A stretch of 64,000 nt of DNA, taken from the NCBI RefSeq assembly GCF_947172395.1, contig NC_069093.1, positions 8,653,561-8,717,560 of the forward strand. The letters run 5' to 3'. The DNA comes from Bicyclus anynana. Its lineage: Eukaryota; Arthropoda; Insecta; Lepidoptera; Nymphalidae. Positions 51,082-63,239 of the stretch are shown piece by piece. The notes under the pieces were generated by a model, which worked only from the letters and a program-made list of their open reading frames with translations, was not told where the DNA came from and did not search any database. A program made the position numbers and the translations under genes. The number at the start of each line of letters is the position of its first letter. Position 1 is the stretch's first letter.

Positions 51082-52109
51082 TGATTAAAGAGCTTGGCCT
51101 CTCTAGAAGTGCAGCTAGTTCTATATTAGGACGAGTATCCAAAGCTGCTCTAATAGGATCTTACCAAATTTAGCTAGGCAGGGAGAACAACACGAGCAGA
51201 GAACGGGGAGTGTTGATCGATCGTCAAGGAATTCCTTAACCCTACATCCTGTAGTCACAAGTTCAGGACTCTGCTCGGAGTTCTTTTCTCTGCCACGCGA
51301 TGGACCTGGCACCCGCACGGTGAATCCATGGAATGCTAAGATATTCGTCTCATATCTATAGATAAAATATCGTTGGTCCGTTATATGTCAAAGCTTGCTG
51401 AAGGTGTCGCACAAAACTATAGGAGCGTTTATAGCGTAAACCAAAAGATTTGTTAAAATGTTTTTCTTTATGCCATGAGTAACAACAATTTTCTGTAGCC
51501 ATAAATAAAGTTTTCGCGGAACGATACCCTGTATACCAAATCACTGTTAAACAACTTAAGCCATGCGTTTCGTACAGACTACAGATAGAAAGTAGTTCGC
51601 CTTTGCCACTCTTCATTCAACCGAACTGGTTACAACCTGCTCAACGCACACATGCAAACCATCTGATACTAACCTTGCACCCACACAGACGTGTCTGTGA
51701 GATACTAACTTACGGGCATTACTTACGCAGGTCAGCTCGGCGCATCGTTTTTTTTTTTTTTTTGAAAACTGGTTTTCGGTAACAAAGCGTGAGTCAGAGG
51801 AGTGTTTTGTAAGAATTACGGACCTGCTTTTTGCTCTATTTGGATATAACTCACTGGGTCGTTGAATTGATCTTTTACGTTGTAGCCGCGACTTGTATAT
51901 TTTTAGTGACTTTATTCTTGCAAGAGCATTTCTTTAATAAATTATCATCTTTGCTGTCTACTATGAGTCTGTTAACAAACAAGTAAGGCAACAGATTCCT
52001 ATGTAACTGAATAATATAATTATGTTGTAGCATCACAGAGTAAAGATCATACAAAGTGAGTCTTTCTTTACTGTCTTTACAAGCAGCGTGGTGAAGGCGT
52101 TGAAAGCTA
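51082..52109 (-). other. region with unrecognised - strand open frames
   Basis: Three - frames stand out: 51318-51121 (65 codons from GTG), 51616-51356 (86 codons from a true ATG) and 52192-51875 (105 codons, low-complexity start). None shows a motif I recognise. GC content at 51130-51350 and 51600-51740 is above the local mean. They may be remnants of one older element. Confidence 0.2.
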
Positions 52110-52345
52110 TAAACAAAAAAAAAAAAATTCAACCAACTTCCAACACAAAAATTAACCTTAACTAAAAAGCAAAAATAACATCGTACGTACATGTGCTGCC
52201 TTCTGATCAGTTTGAAGCCGGTGCCAAGCCAGTGATGTTTTAATTCGAACCATTTAAATTACAACACTTTAGGAGTTCTTTCAGAAACGGCTTTAATAAA
52301 AAACATACATACCACCGAACGTAGAACCTCGCCACGCGTCACCTT
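52110..52345 (+). repeat. solo arm of the 15430 inverted-repeat family
   Basis: TTCAACCAACTTCCAACACA, CTTCTGATCAGTTTGAAG and GCCAGTGATGTTTTAATTCG follow the arm of 15430-15754. The second arm is missing and the sequence continues to CACCGAACGTAGAACCTCGC, resembling the inverse of the 13550 repeat opening. Confidence 0.7.
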
Positions 52346-52435
52346 GACACCCGTATAAATATACAAATATTTTCATAATTTGTATTTAAAAATTTAACAC
52401 TAACAACAATTACGTAAATTGAAATCTTCTTAGGT

Positions 52436-52602
52436 AAGCAGTTTTCCTCACGATGTTTTTCCTTTACTGTTTGAGACACGTGATATTTAATTTCATAAAA
52501 TGCACTTCATTGAAAAGTTGAAGGTGCTTGCCCGTAACGGATTCCAAACTACGCCTTTCGAATCGAAGGCAGAGGTCACATCCACTAGGCTATCATGGCT
52601 CA
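52436..52602 (-). mobile_element. SINE-A, 5' two thirds
   Basis: The + strand shows TTTCCTCACGATGTTTTTCC to CACATCCACTAGGCTATCAT. The 3' part is missing, and the B box has drifted (GGTTTGGAATCC region on the element strand). Confidence 0.7.
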
Positions 52603-52969
52603 ATTAATTAATTTTTACTAGCTATTAATTTTGTCTTACCTAAATCATATTTAGGTTAAGCAAAATAAGTGGTATTGGTAAACGTTGCGTGCCAGAGATT
52701 TATGAATTCAATAACTCGACAATTTATAGGTGTATAGGTGTGCCATATACGGTGATTTATTGTATTGAGAACACGTGGTGTTTGAAAAGGGATGCTACCT
52801 GCTTTTACATTGCCTCTCTGTGTGTCGGAATAGAGGACAGTTGATTGTACATCGCTTTGTGACTTTACAAGAGCTAAAGGTAACTTGATTCTCAAATAGA
52901 GCAATGGATTGATTTGTATGTGGAAGACTTGCTATGCTCCGCGGTTTTACGCGCGGTTATATTGTTGTG
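52603..52969. other. no feature seen
   Basis: AT-rich. Nothing recognised beyond a HEL-like CCGCGGTTTTACGCGCGG near 52939. Confidence 0.35.
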
Positions 52970-52989
52970 GGAATATGGAGATGGAATAT

Positions 52990-53546
52990 CTTCTTCTTCT
53001 TATAGTGCCATCTCCTATCGGACGTCAGCAATCATTAAGGCTAATTTAACTTTGTTCACTGCTGCCCGAAAGAGTGATCTGGTACTCATATTAAACCATT
53101 GGCGTAAGTTCTTGAGCCAAGATGTACGTCTACGACCAGGCCTTCGTTTCCCCTTTATCTTTCCCTGGATAATAAGCTGGAGCAGGTGATATTTGGAGTA
53201 TCCCATTATATGACCCAGGTATTCGAGCTTCCTCCTTTGGACTTGTTGCAGAACTTCTGTTGGCTTTCCAATTTTTTGCAGCACAGTAGTTTTGCGTACA
53301 CGATCCCTCCATGATATTCGCAGTATCCGCCTGTAAACCCACATCTCAAAAGCCTCAAGCTTACTACAAATCGCTTGCGTTAGTGTCCAGGCTTCAACCT
53401 CATAAAGTAACACAGAGAAAACGTAACATCGCTCTACTCTCATCCTCAGAGAAATTTTTAAATTGCGGTTACAGAGAACTTTTTTTTAATTTAGTAAAAG
53501 CATTTCTTGCTTGTTCAATGTGGCATCGTATTTCCAGACTATATAT
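52990..53546 (-). mobile_element. 5'-truncated LINE insertion with 20-bp target duplication
   Basis: The same 20 bp stand at 52970-52989 and 53547-53566. On the - strand the element ends in a GAA-rich tail (52990-53000) directly at the duplication and is cut at its 5' side, the signature of target-primed reverse transcription. It contains the reverse-transcriptase C-terminus annotated separately. Confidence 0.85.
53015..53443 (-). pseudogene. C-terminal part of a LINE endonuclease-reverse transcriptase
   Basis: 142 codons, with EAFEMWVYRRILRISW at about residues 30-45, RKLEYLGHIM near 71-80, KGKRRPGRRRTSWL near 96-109 and a natural TAG stop after ADVR. This is the region behind the catalytic reverse-transcriptase core in lepidopteran non-LTR elements, and the C-terminus is uninterrupted. 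The upstream part to 53546 also resembles the family (IEQARNAFTKLKK) but is out of frame, and the endonuclease and catalytic domains are absent. Not a host gene. Confidence 0.85.
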
Positions 53547-53730
53547 GGAATATGGAGATGGAATATGGATATGCCAATGTCAAAATTCAATCTATTCAGC
53601 CTTTCAGCCAACATTGTGAAAGAAACACCTATCACCTTTATTTCTCAACAAGGACAATCAAAATAAACTTCACACCCGCGCAGTCCTTTATAGGTTGGAC
53701 TATATAGATGACATAGTTGGATAAGGAATT

Positions 53731-53788
53731 ATCCAATTTTTATGTGTAATGCATACCCTAGTTAAAAAACCTTGTGCACGTCACTGAG
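53731..53788 (-). mobile_element. end fragment of a CAGTGACGTGC element
   Basis: GTAATGCATACCCTAGTTAA and CTTGTGCACGTCACTGAGG on the + strand are the reverse complement of the fragment at 16070-16120. Confidence 0.5.
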
Positions 53789-54370
53789 GAGACTAGCTTA
53801 AACGCAAAGACATTGCCAGCTTAGCTTCACATCTCACAGTTCTAGTGTAACTTGGCCTGAAGCTTGAACTTAGAACGCAATGTCGTTTGTCGCGTCAAAA
53901 TGTCGCCTTTGTCGTTTGTAATACAGGCAAAGTCGAAACTAGGAGAGGCAACAATAACAGTATTCAAAAGGAAATTTCACATTGAAGTTGGGAACGCTAG
54001 CTTGATTAGTTCTTGTTCGTGTAACCTATATAACTCTGTTAATTACACTTTGGGAACTATTGCATCCGCTTGGTTTTACGATGCATGTTTAATGTGCTCG
54101 CTATATTGAAGTATTTTTATTTCATGACGCTTTGCTTGGTAATGTAGCTGTACATAGTTTTGTGCGGTATTTTGTGACATTCTAGAGTGTGTGGAAACAG
54201 TGTGAAAGTTTATTGGAAATTTAATTACTGTAGAAGCTTATTTCAATTCATTTTGTCACATAACACTAGATTAAATCTGAAATTTTGATTCCACCACAGT
54301 GGAATGGTTCAAACTTTAGACTTACGAATTTAATTAAATGTGTATTAAGTTTACCTGGTTTATTTTGTAA
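53789..54370. other. no gene supported
   Basis: An 81-codon + frame at 53864 is not recognisable. Nothing else. Confidence 0.35.
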
Positions 54371-54500
54371 TAATATACATTGTCCTGTAATTAATGGACA
54401 AAACGCAAATGATAGATACACCACCTAATTATCTAAAACTGATTTGAATAGTTTTCCAAAAATCCCTAGGGTGTTATAGTTATATTTTTTTTCGCAGCAA
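54371..54500 (+). repeat. dispersed repeat Z, copy 2
   Basis: TTGTCCTGTAATTAATGGAC, CACCTAATTATCTAAAACTG and TTTTCCAAAAATCCCTAGGG align with 39854-39960 in the same orientation. Confidence 0.6.
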
Positions 54501-54745
54501 TAAGCTCTCAATAGGAAAAAAAATCCCGATTTTGAAACATTCTTATAAGTTTGACGTGTCTGTCTATCTGTAGGTCTTGAACGGATGAAGCGATTTTTTT
54601 TGTATTAAAGATGATTTACGGAATAGTGTTCTTTAGACACGTTTGATGTAAATCGGTTGAGCCGTTGTGGGGGGTGAAAGTGGGGAAGAACAACCGAATG
54701 TCAGTAAATGTATTCGAGTGGGGTTTCAAATAAAAGCGCACTGAA
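54501..54745 (+). repeat. probable transposon fragment
   Basis: GTTTGACGTGTCTGTCTATC, GAACGGATGAAGCGATTTTT and AATCGGTTGAGCCGTTGTGG followed by GTGGGGTTTCAAATAAAAGC have the style of the 'solution for predicate' blocks found in lepidopteran Helitron-like and LINE 3' regions. The class is uncertain. Confidence 0.35.
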
Positions 54746-55682
54746 AGAGAATATTGATGACTTGAACGAGTGTAATTAATAACTTCATTACATTCGGGGG
54801 ATTTTCAAAATTTTCAATTTTATGTTATCAATCTGAGGTTTTATTTGTTCCAGATTAATAAATGTACAATTTATTCGTAGATATCTAGTGTGAAAAGATT
54901 TATTATTCCATGTAGCTTTATGTTGAAAAAAGAATTATCTTTGTCCCATTCATTGTGTCACTATTCACCCCCGAATCTCTGATATTTATTGTGAGATCTC
55001 ACCGGTCTACCTGCTATTCACGGACCATTCAATTGCGTACAATATCAAAATGTAAGACATTTTTTCTGAATGTTTTTTTTTTAACTATGTATAGAAGTGA
55101 TGATTGCCTCTATTTATATTTTAAGGACGTTGTATGAAAGAAATATTTAACCTAACACTGTAATTACCTTCTAGTAATATCACATAGACAAAAATATGTC
55201 TCTTTCTCTCTACACCTACTAGTACTACAGTACTGTTTACCAACAAAGAAATTAGAAATGAAGGTAGAATACGCATGTCATGTCATAACTTATTTATTTA
55301 AAATTATTTATGGTTTGTATAAACAATGTTATTTAAAATATATTAACCATATCTAATTGTTCTAAGCTTATTAATAAAATTTATTTTCATTAATTTAAGA
55401 ACAAGTTAATTATAATTATTATTAGGTGTGAAATGACTAGTGATTTATACCCTCATTTTTAATTTGTTTGTTGGTAAACAGTACTCATCAAGAAGGGCTG
55501 CATAGTAGGTTTACGCTTAATGAGCAGTTCAACAAACACCAATCTAATTTGACATCGGATCCTTTTACTAGTACAATGCTGCTTTAATAAGTGACAAAAA
55601 TATAAAACTTCATACCATAACTTCAAGGGATTAGTTGTAATTTTCATTTTTACAATCATCATATTCATTCAAACTTATATTC
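54746..55682. other. no feature seen
   Basis: Very AT-rich. Nothing recognised. Confidence 0.4.
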
Positions 55683-55888
55683 ACAAACACACGTAGAGAA
55701 TTAAGAAGATTCTCATGTATGCAGGTTTCCTCACTTTGTTTTTCCTTCACCGTTTGAGACACGTGCTATTTAATTTCTTAAAATGCACATAACTGAAAGT
55801 TGGCAGTGCATGCCCCGGACCGGATTCGAACCTACGCCCTCCGAATCTAAGGCAGAGGCAAAATACACTGGGCTAATCACGTCATTTA
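55683..55888 (-). mobile_element. SINE-A, 3' third missing
   Basis: The B box is perfect on the - strand (GGTTCGAATCC) and the A box is near intact. Stops at the ACACACGTAGAGAATTAAGA block. Stands head to head with the next SINE-A. Confidence 0.8.
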
Positions 55889-55980
55889 TACACGCTAACT
55901 ATAGGGTCCTAACTCATAAACTTCCCTTTAAAAGCTCGCTAAAGGCGCATCGAGCACTTTATCTCCAGTGAGCGACAGTT

Positions 55981-56273
55981 CGTGATTGCCCAGTGGATAT
56001 GACCTCTGCCTCCGATTCCGGAGGGGGTGGGTTCGAATCCGGTTCGGGGCATGCACCTCCAACTTTTCAGTTGTGTGCATTTTAAGAAATTAAATAGCAT
56101 GTGTCTCAAACGGTGAAGGAAAAACATCGTGAGGAAAACTGCATACCAGATAATTTTCTGCAAGTGCGAAGTCTACTAATCCGCATTGGGCCAGCGTGGT
56201 GGACTATTGGCCTAACCCCTCTCGTTCTCAGAGGAGACTCGAGCTCAGCAGTGAGCCTAATATGGGTTGATAA
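55981..56273 (+). mobile_element. SINE-A, full length with 12-bp target duplication
   Basis: TGAGCGACAGTT flanks it (55969-55980 and 56274-56285). A box TTGCCCAGTGG has one change, B box GGTTCGAATCC is perfect, and the tail is short. One of the youngest-looking copies. It is inverted relative to the copy 93 bp upstream. Confidence 0.92.
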
Positions 56274-56764
56274 TGAGCGACAGTTTACCGTTTCTGTTTT
56301 CCATACCAGACAAGACCAAAGCTAACTTGTACATATTAAATTAATTTTAGTATAAGTATATAGTACAGTAGTAAACTAACCCGGGACTTTTCAAATACAA
56401 CGAAACAGTAAAACAATCAATATAGCGGCGTATGTCAATATTATACAGCGTAATATTTACAAAACTCGATCTTCAGGATACGAGTATGTTGGAAAAGTAA
56501 TAAAGCATGTTTCGAAGGCGGGTTTTTGTCCCGCTCACTTCAATTGGAAAAAATGAAGGCACAAAGAGGACGGAGCACAACATGGCTCGTGGGAAACGAT
56601 GGTAACAAGGTTTCTGTCCTTCCTCTCTATAGCCTTTCATTAGCCTTTGTTCTTTGGCTGCGAGCGTTCTGTGTTTTGTAAAATAAAATATCCAATAGAG
56701 GGCTACTGTGTGTTCTGTGATTTCAAAATACCTGAGCCTCTGAGCCATATGAACACTTAGTACC
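56274..56764. other. no feature seen
   Basis: A - frame of 107 codons (56796-56473) overlaps the next SINE-A fragment and has no recognised motif. Confidence 0.3.
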
Positions 56765-56830
56765 CTTTCATCATTATCAACCCATATTCGGTTCACTGCT
56801 GAACACGAGTCTCAGAATAAGAGGGATTAA
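56765..56830 (-). mobile_element. SINE-A 3' fragment
   Basis: CCCATATTCGGTTCACTGCT and GAACACGAGTCTCAGAATAA on the + strand. About 65 bp. Confidence 0.6.
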
Positions 56831-56842
56831 ATTTATTAATTC

Positions 56843-57596
56843 CTAGCTGACGCCGCGCGGTTTCACCGCGCGTGGTTCCTGCGCTACCCCTGGCCTACCC
56901 CTACCCCTACCCTACCCCTACCCCTACCATACCCATTAAGGCTGCATACGCGGTGGAAGCTATATTTTTTTTATTTTTTTATTTTTTACAAGTTAGCCCT
57001 TGACTACAATCTCTCCTGATGGTAAGTGTTGATGCAGACTGAGATGAAAGCGGGCTAACTTGTTAGGAGGAGGATGAAAATCCACACCCCTTTTCGGCTT
57101 CTACACGACATCGTACCGGAACGCTAAATCGCTTGGCGGTACGTTTTTGTCGGTAGGGTGGTAACTAGCCACGGCCGAAGCCTCCCACCAGCCAGACCTG
57201 GACCAATTAAGAAAATCTTAATCGGCCCAGCTGGGGATCGAACCCAGGACCTCCGTTTTGTAAATCCACCGCGAATACCACTGCGCCACGGAGGCCGTCA
57301 AGCTAAAAAAAATAGAGTAACTTCTCCCGTTTTCCCAACATTTCCTTTCACTGCTCTGCTTCTATTAATCGTAGCGTGATGAAAAGTATACTATCACCTG
57401 CCCAGGAGTATGAGGAACAATTGTGCCAAGTTTTTTTTTAATCCGTCGAGTATTTTTGTTTCTATAACGAAAATACAGACAGACAGAAAAAAATTACTGA
57501 TTGCATTTTTGGCATCAGTATCGATCACTAATCACCCCCTGCTACTTATTTTGGAAATACATTTCATGTAAAGATTTGTCTCTTTATTTATAAAGT
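56843..57596 (-). mobile_element. HEL-G copy 3, interrupted by a full SINE-B
   Basis: The - strand ends ACCGCGCGGCGTCAGCTAG at 56843. The CCCTA-type array is at 56881-56936 (+ strand), and the distal half (CAGGAGTATGAGGAACAATT, TGGCATCAGTATCGATCACT) follows the SINE. Removing the SINE restores the order seen in copy 1. Confidence 0.75.
56963..57299 (-). mobile_element. SINE-B, full length, inside HEL-G
   Basis: AAGCTA flanks it (56957-56962 and 57300-57305). A box TGGCGCAGTGG and B box GGTTCGATCCC are both perfect on the - strand and the tail is A-rich. The best candidate here for a recently active SINE-B. Confidence 0.92.
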
Positions 57597-58045
57597 CAGA
57601 AATCACAATCTAAACATCAAAACTTGAGTCCGAATTATTCCTTTTCACCGCAGTCCAAGTCCAGCTTTGGAACTAATATAATGATTGATGAGTTTGTATA
57701 TTAATTAATAACGTTAATTACCTGAATTATGCGTAAGAATCTAGTAATTACAAGCTGTACAGTAACTAATTAGGTAGGTACAAATAGGTATTCTGTTTCA
57801 ATTGTACAATGTACATACAGTCATTAAATATTATGTACTCGTGTGCTATTAGATGCGCAAACAATTTCCTCTGAAACTAATTAATCGTGATATAACAAGA
57901 AACGCATCTGTTCTATTATGTAAATGGTTTTTAGGGTACCGCAGGACAACGACAATGAAGCATAATAGTTACTCCAACTCCGGGCCCGGCGGCTTGTTTA
58001 TAATTCGGACTCTAGGTACAAAAAATGGCATAGATACTCGTAATA
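57597..58045. other. no feature seen
   Basis: AT-rich. Nothing recognised. Confidence 0.4.
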
Positions 58046-58057
58046 TATGAGTACATA

Positions 58058-58367
58058 CGTTATCAACCCATATACGGCTCACTGCTGAGCTCGAGTCTCC
58101 TCTCAGAATGAGAGGTGTTAGGCCAATAGTCCACCACGCTGGTCCACCATGCGGATTTGCAGACTTCACACACGCAGAGAATTAAGAAATTCTCTGGTAT
58201 GCAGGTTTCCTCACGATGTTTTCCTTCACCGTTTGAGACACGTGATATTTCATTTCTTATAATGCACACAACTGAAAAGTTGGAGGTGCATGCCCCGTAC
58301 CGGATTCGAACCCACACCCTCCGGAATCGAAGGCAGAGGTCATATCCACTGGACTATCACGACTTTC
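58058..58367 (-). mobile_element. SINE-A, full length with 12-bp target duplication
   Basis: TATGAGTACATA flanks it (58046-58057 and 58368-58379). A box close to consensus (TAGTCCAGTGG), B box perfect (GGTTCGAATCC). Confidence 0.92.
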
Positions 58368-58379
58368 TATGAGTACATA

Positions 58380-59431
<1,052 letters not shown>

Positions 59432-59559
59432 TTTTTTATAGTAATAGTCAATGATGTTAGAAGAATAAAGAGATAGATAGGTTACATAAAGTATATTCGA
59501 TGCTTACTTGCTTGTTGTAACTGACACACAAACAATAATAAAAATATTAATGTCATCAT
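59432..59559. other. no feature seen
   Basis: Nothing recognised. Confidence 0.35.
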
Positions 59560-59925
59560 AAATTATAGTATTTTAGAGAATAAGCAAAAAATCGACATTT
59601 ATTTTCAAAAATCAATAATTTATTCACTCTTGTTGCATTTTTCAAGATTTATTTATCTGAAATAACCCTTGCAGTCGGGTAATAATAATAATAAGTGTGT
59701 TATATGCTTTTACGCATTTGTTTTTTTTTTAAATTTTTGAAAACCAAAAGCTTAATGTTTGGAACTCAGTAAGATAAACAAGTCCGGATAGGCTAGACGT
59801 TTGTTTGTTTGATTACAGTGTTGAAAATATAGTATTTTTGCGTACTATATTCTTCAATATTATACATATAGTACGCAGACCCAAAATATAGTACAATACT
59901 ATATTATATTATAGTATGGCTGGCA
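59560..59925 (-). mobile_element. partial inverted copy of the hAT-like element at 38005
   Basis: AAGCAAAAAATCGACAT, TTCACTCTTGTTGCATTTTT and TGTTGAAAATATAGTATTTT are the reverse complement of blocks at 38090-38365. Its terminus GGCTGGCAACGCC is a worn form of the TAGGGTTGCCAAC end. The other half is missing. Confidence 0.65.
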
Positions 59926-60334
59926 ACGCCAATCGCTACCAAGACGCACGGTGAGTGGCTAGCATAAAGAACTTAGATCATGTGAACTATTTTCGCTTTG
60001 TTTCGAGCCAGAATTTCTGACATAAACAAGTTGAATACATGTCTAGAATGTAAATGATTTATGTACGCATATATGTATGTATATTGTATGTAGATCTTTG
60101 CCCGCTTCTTTTGTATGGACACACTTATTACAAGTATGTCTTGTTTTCAAACCACATTTGGCTTGGTATGAATGACTATTCCTTTATTTGTTAACCAGGT
60201 GTAAATGACTAAGTAGATAAGTACCTACATGTTGTACATGCCTACGATTGTCTGCCCAAAAGTAGAGGTTAAGATATGTGGATCAGAAATTGTTCTATTG
60301 AAAAACAATGAAGTTGGTACTTATTACATTATCT
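59926..60334. other. no feature seen
   Basis: Nothing recognised. Confidence 0.4.
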
Positions 60335-60344
60335 TAATCTAATC

Positions 60345-60642
60345 TAAAAAAGCCGTGATAGCCCAGTGGATATGACCTCTGCCTCCGATTCCGGAGGGTG
60401 TGGGTTCGAATCCGGTCCGGGGATGCACCCCCAATTTTTCAGTTGTGTGCATTTTAAAAAATTAAATATCACGTGTTTCAAACGGTAAAGGAAACCTGTA
60501 TACCAGAGAATTTTCTTAATTTTTTGCGTGTGTGAAGTCTGCCAATCCGCATTGGGCCAGCATGGTGGACTATTGGCCTAACCCTTCTCATTCTGAGAGG
60601 AGACTCGAGCTCAGCAGTGAGCCGAATATGGGTTGATATTCG
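60345..60642 (+). mobile_element. SINE-A, full length with 10-bp target duplication
   Basis: TAATCTAATC flanks it (60335-60344 and 60643-60652). A box TAGCCCAGTGG and B box GGTTCGAATCC are both perfect. A short body deletion removes ACATCGTGAG. Confidence 0.92.
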
Positions 60643-61071
60643 TAATCTAATCCACTCTTAAGGCGCAGAGTAGATTAATGCTTTAAAACGACGGTTCTGT
60701 TTGTAATTTCGTCTGCATCATCGAATAATTACTAATGATCGATTATATGCATTGGTATTGTAATCATTCATTATCATAATCATTAACTTATTATTAACGG
60801 CCAAATCAGGCCTCCTCTCTCCTATCCTGATATATAGAACCTACTAATAAATTATCTTAGTACGAAAATAACAATCTTATTATATCCGGCTAAAGTTAAT
60901 GTTTATCGCCGATAGGTTATTGGTTACTTGCGTAACTGTATAAGCCAATGGGGTGAAGATGTCAAGTTGTTTTAGTCAAAGCGAAGCTTAGGGTCCGGTA
61001 GTTATTATATATTTGGCCAATCACACATAGTTAGCTCCAAAATAGACTGCTAAAGCTGATTAATCTATACT
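60643..61071. other. stretch with one Helitron-end relic
   Basis: TCAAAGCGAAGCTTAGGGTC plus CGGTAG at 60978-61003 is a worn HEL-G 3' end. No other feature. Confidence 0.4.
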
Positions 61072-61398
61072 TCTATACTAATATTATAAATGCGTAAGTA
61101 TGTCTGTCTGTCTGTTACCTTTTCACGGTTAAACGGCTGATCCTATCACGATGAATATTAGTATAATGGTCCTTGGAGCAAAAAAAGGACCTTGGAGCAA
61201 AACACAAGGTACTTTTTGACCCTAAAATAAAAGTAGAAGGGGTTGAAAGTTTGTATAAAATAAAATTTGTTCATAAATAATAAAAAAAATACGAAATACA
61301 ATATGATTCAAGAATTTTTAAAATTTAGCCCCTAAAGTGGTGAAAAGTTGGAAGTTTACATTGATTTCCACGCGGATGAAGTCGCAGGCGTCCGCTAA
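61072..61398 (+). mobile_element. HEL, long variant ending CTAA (327 bp)
   Basis: TCTATACTAATATTATAAAT to GAAGTCGCAGGCGTCCGCTAA. The terminal CTAA still fits the Helitron CTRR rule. The interior differs from the short HEL copies (GTCTGTCTGTCTG run, GGACCTTGGAGCAAAA duplicated). Confidence 0.7.
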
Positions 61399-61473
61399 TT
61401 TACCTACATAATATAAACCTATGAAGACACTGAAAAACACCCTAGCTCATTAAACAAATATTTTCCGTTTTTA

Positions 61474-61530
61474 GATATCGAACCCACGGTCAACAGAAAG
61501 GGTGATTACCCACTGCGACATTGGGCTGTC
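61474..61530 (-). mobile_element. SINE-C head fragment
   Basis: The - strand reads GACAGCCCAATGTCGCAGTG and GTGGGTTCGATATC, the A and B box regions of SINE-C seen at 49383. Confidence 0.45.
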
Positions 61531-62550
61531 TAAAAATAAAATTGACATTAGAACGTACACCATTTTGTGTAACATTCAGACTCATCTAAACATAGTTCAG
61601 TCACGTTTGGCACCGGACGATATCCTAATACAAAAGCTTCCGGCTGGTCTAAAGCTGCTTCACAATAAAGTGGCACCTAGAGACTAGTGTCTATGTAAAA
61701 GCTCGTTACAGGCATTGTGCAACAGCCCGTGTACTAATAGTCTAAGAGCCTGTAACGCCAGACCTTCGTCATTTCATAAAAACTGACATTTTTGTCACCC
61801 CCTTCTCCTGCCATAGGTAAGCACTCGTACGGTAATCAACTAAAGGCCGGTAATTATTATAAAAACAAAAACCCGACTGCCTAAGCGTAATGAACTGAAA
61901 AGAGGAAAACAAGTATCACAATATCGATATACCTATAAAGTTCTGACTAAATTCTTTATGTTACCGCATGCGGTGTACTACGAGTACTATAGATGCGTAA
62001 AATATAGTAATTATATATGAGTTTGCAGTGACAAACTTCTAGCTTGAAGTATTGAATTGACTTCAACATTGTATAAGAGTCAACATCTTCTTAGGATACT
62101 CCGATTGTGATGAAAAGTGAGATGATTTTCTGTCGCATCTGGCTCACGTTGTCGCTTAGGTTTGTCAGTTTTTGTTGATTAGTAAAATAAATCTATTTTT
62201 TATAATTCTAGCTTTGATCAAATGACAAAGGCCATGCGGTCACAAGCTCTCGGTCTACAAACATCACAAACTGTCCGTATGACGCCCGCATCCGATGTTG
62301 TACAGTCAACGAACTCTTTGCTCTGTATTTATGCCCGTAGCGATCATTATGCGCTTAATTCGTTTTACTTACATTTGTAATTACGCGCAGTAAACTACGT
62401 ACAACGAATTAACATTTTAACGCGTGCTGTTTACTGATGAACTTTTACAACCGATTTAAACTGATTGTTAACAAGGAAAAAGGTTGTAATTGTAATAGAT
62501 TTTCATACATGAAAATACTTACAGGTAGGTACAGATAGGAAGCAGGGAAC
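61531..62550. other. 1 kb unique stretch
   Basis: No repeat or exon recognised. Bases 62230-62440 are less AT-rich and contain several TAAT-core motifs (CTTAATTCG, GTAATTACGCGC), which could mark a regulatory element. A 61-codon frame at 61502 begins within the SINE-C piece. Confidence 0.3.
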
Positions 62551-62640
62551 TCCTTGGCCCAGTGGTTAAGTGTTGCGGCTTTGAACCTTAAAGTGCGTCA
62601 AGGTATTGAATTGAGTCTTGAAGTGGGATCTGTGTTCCAG
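62551..62640 (+). mobile_element. possible worn tRNA-like SINE head
   Basis: TTGGCCCAGTGGTTAAG looks like an A box. No clear B box follows at tRNA spacing. Weak call. Confidence 0.25.
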
Positions 62641-62775
62641 TCCTCAGTCGGGCTTTGTAAACTGAAGGTTTTCTTTGTTTCAAGAAAAGTATCAGCACGT
62701 TAGACTTTCGGTCCCGGTCATAATGCTTTACATTATCATCAACATTTTTTGTTTTTTTTTATTTTACATCAACAT

Positions 62776-63123
62776 TAACAACCGATGGACGTCCATTGCT
62801 GGAGATATACCTCTTGCATGCACTTCCAAACAAACCGGTTTCCAGCGGCTCCCTGCAATGCAATGCAATGCGGCTCGCTTGATGCCTTCAGTCCACCTAG
62901 TGGGGTATTGACTAATACTGCGCTTTCTAGTACGGGGTCGCCATTCCACCTCCTTGAGACCCCATTGTCCATCGACTCTTCGAACTATGTGCCCTGACCA
63001 TTGTCACTGCAGCTATGCAACTCGCTGATCTATATCAGTGACTTTGGTTCTTCTGCGGATCTCTTCATTTTTGATTTGAACTCGCAGAGAAACTCAAAGC
63101 ATAACTCGCTCCATCTCCCGCCT
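62776..63123 (-). pseudogene. RTE-3p fragment, longest well-preserved copy
   Basis: The - strand gives MEWRPRTRKRSISQYPTRWT and the 3' end with GGACGTCCATCGG. The upstream part carries the RNEEI and LKWQ-type regions in other frames. A GCAAT triplication (near 62857-62870) interrupts it. Clearly dead. Confidence 0.75.
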
Positions 63124-63239
63124 GATTCCGAGGGAATCGCTTACATTTTATAGAAATTATACAGTCAGACAACTAACCTGCATTGCAGCAGCGTGGTGGG
63201 TCTAATAAATTCTGCCTTTCAGCCTGACCCTATCGTCGT

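Noticed and set aside
51356..51616. An 86-codon - frame with a true ATG
   Set aside because: No family recognised, no splice pair, and only slightly raised GC. Kept as an unrecognised region, not as a gene.
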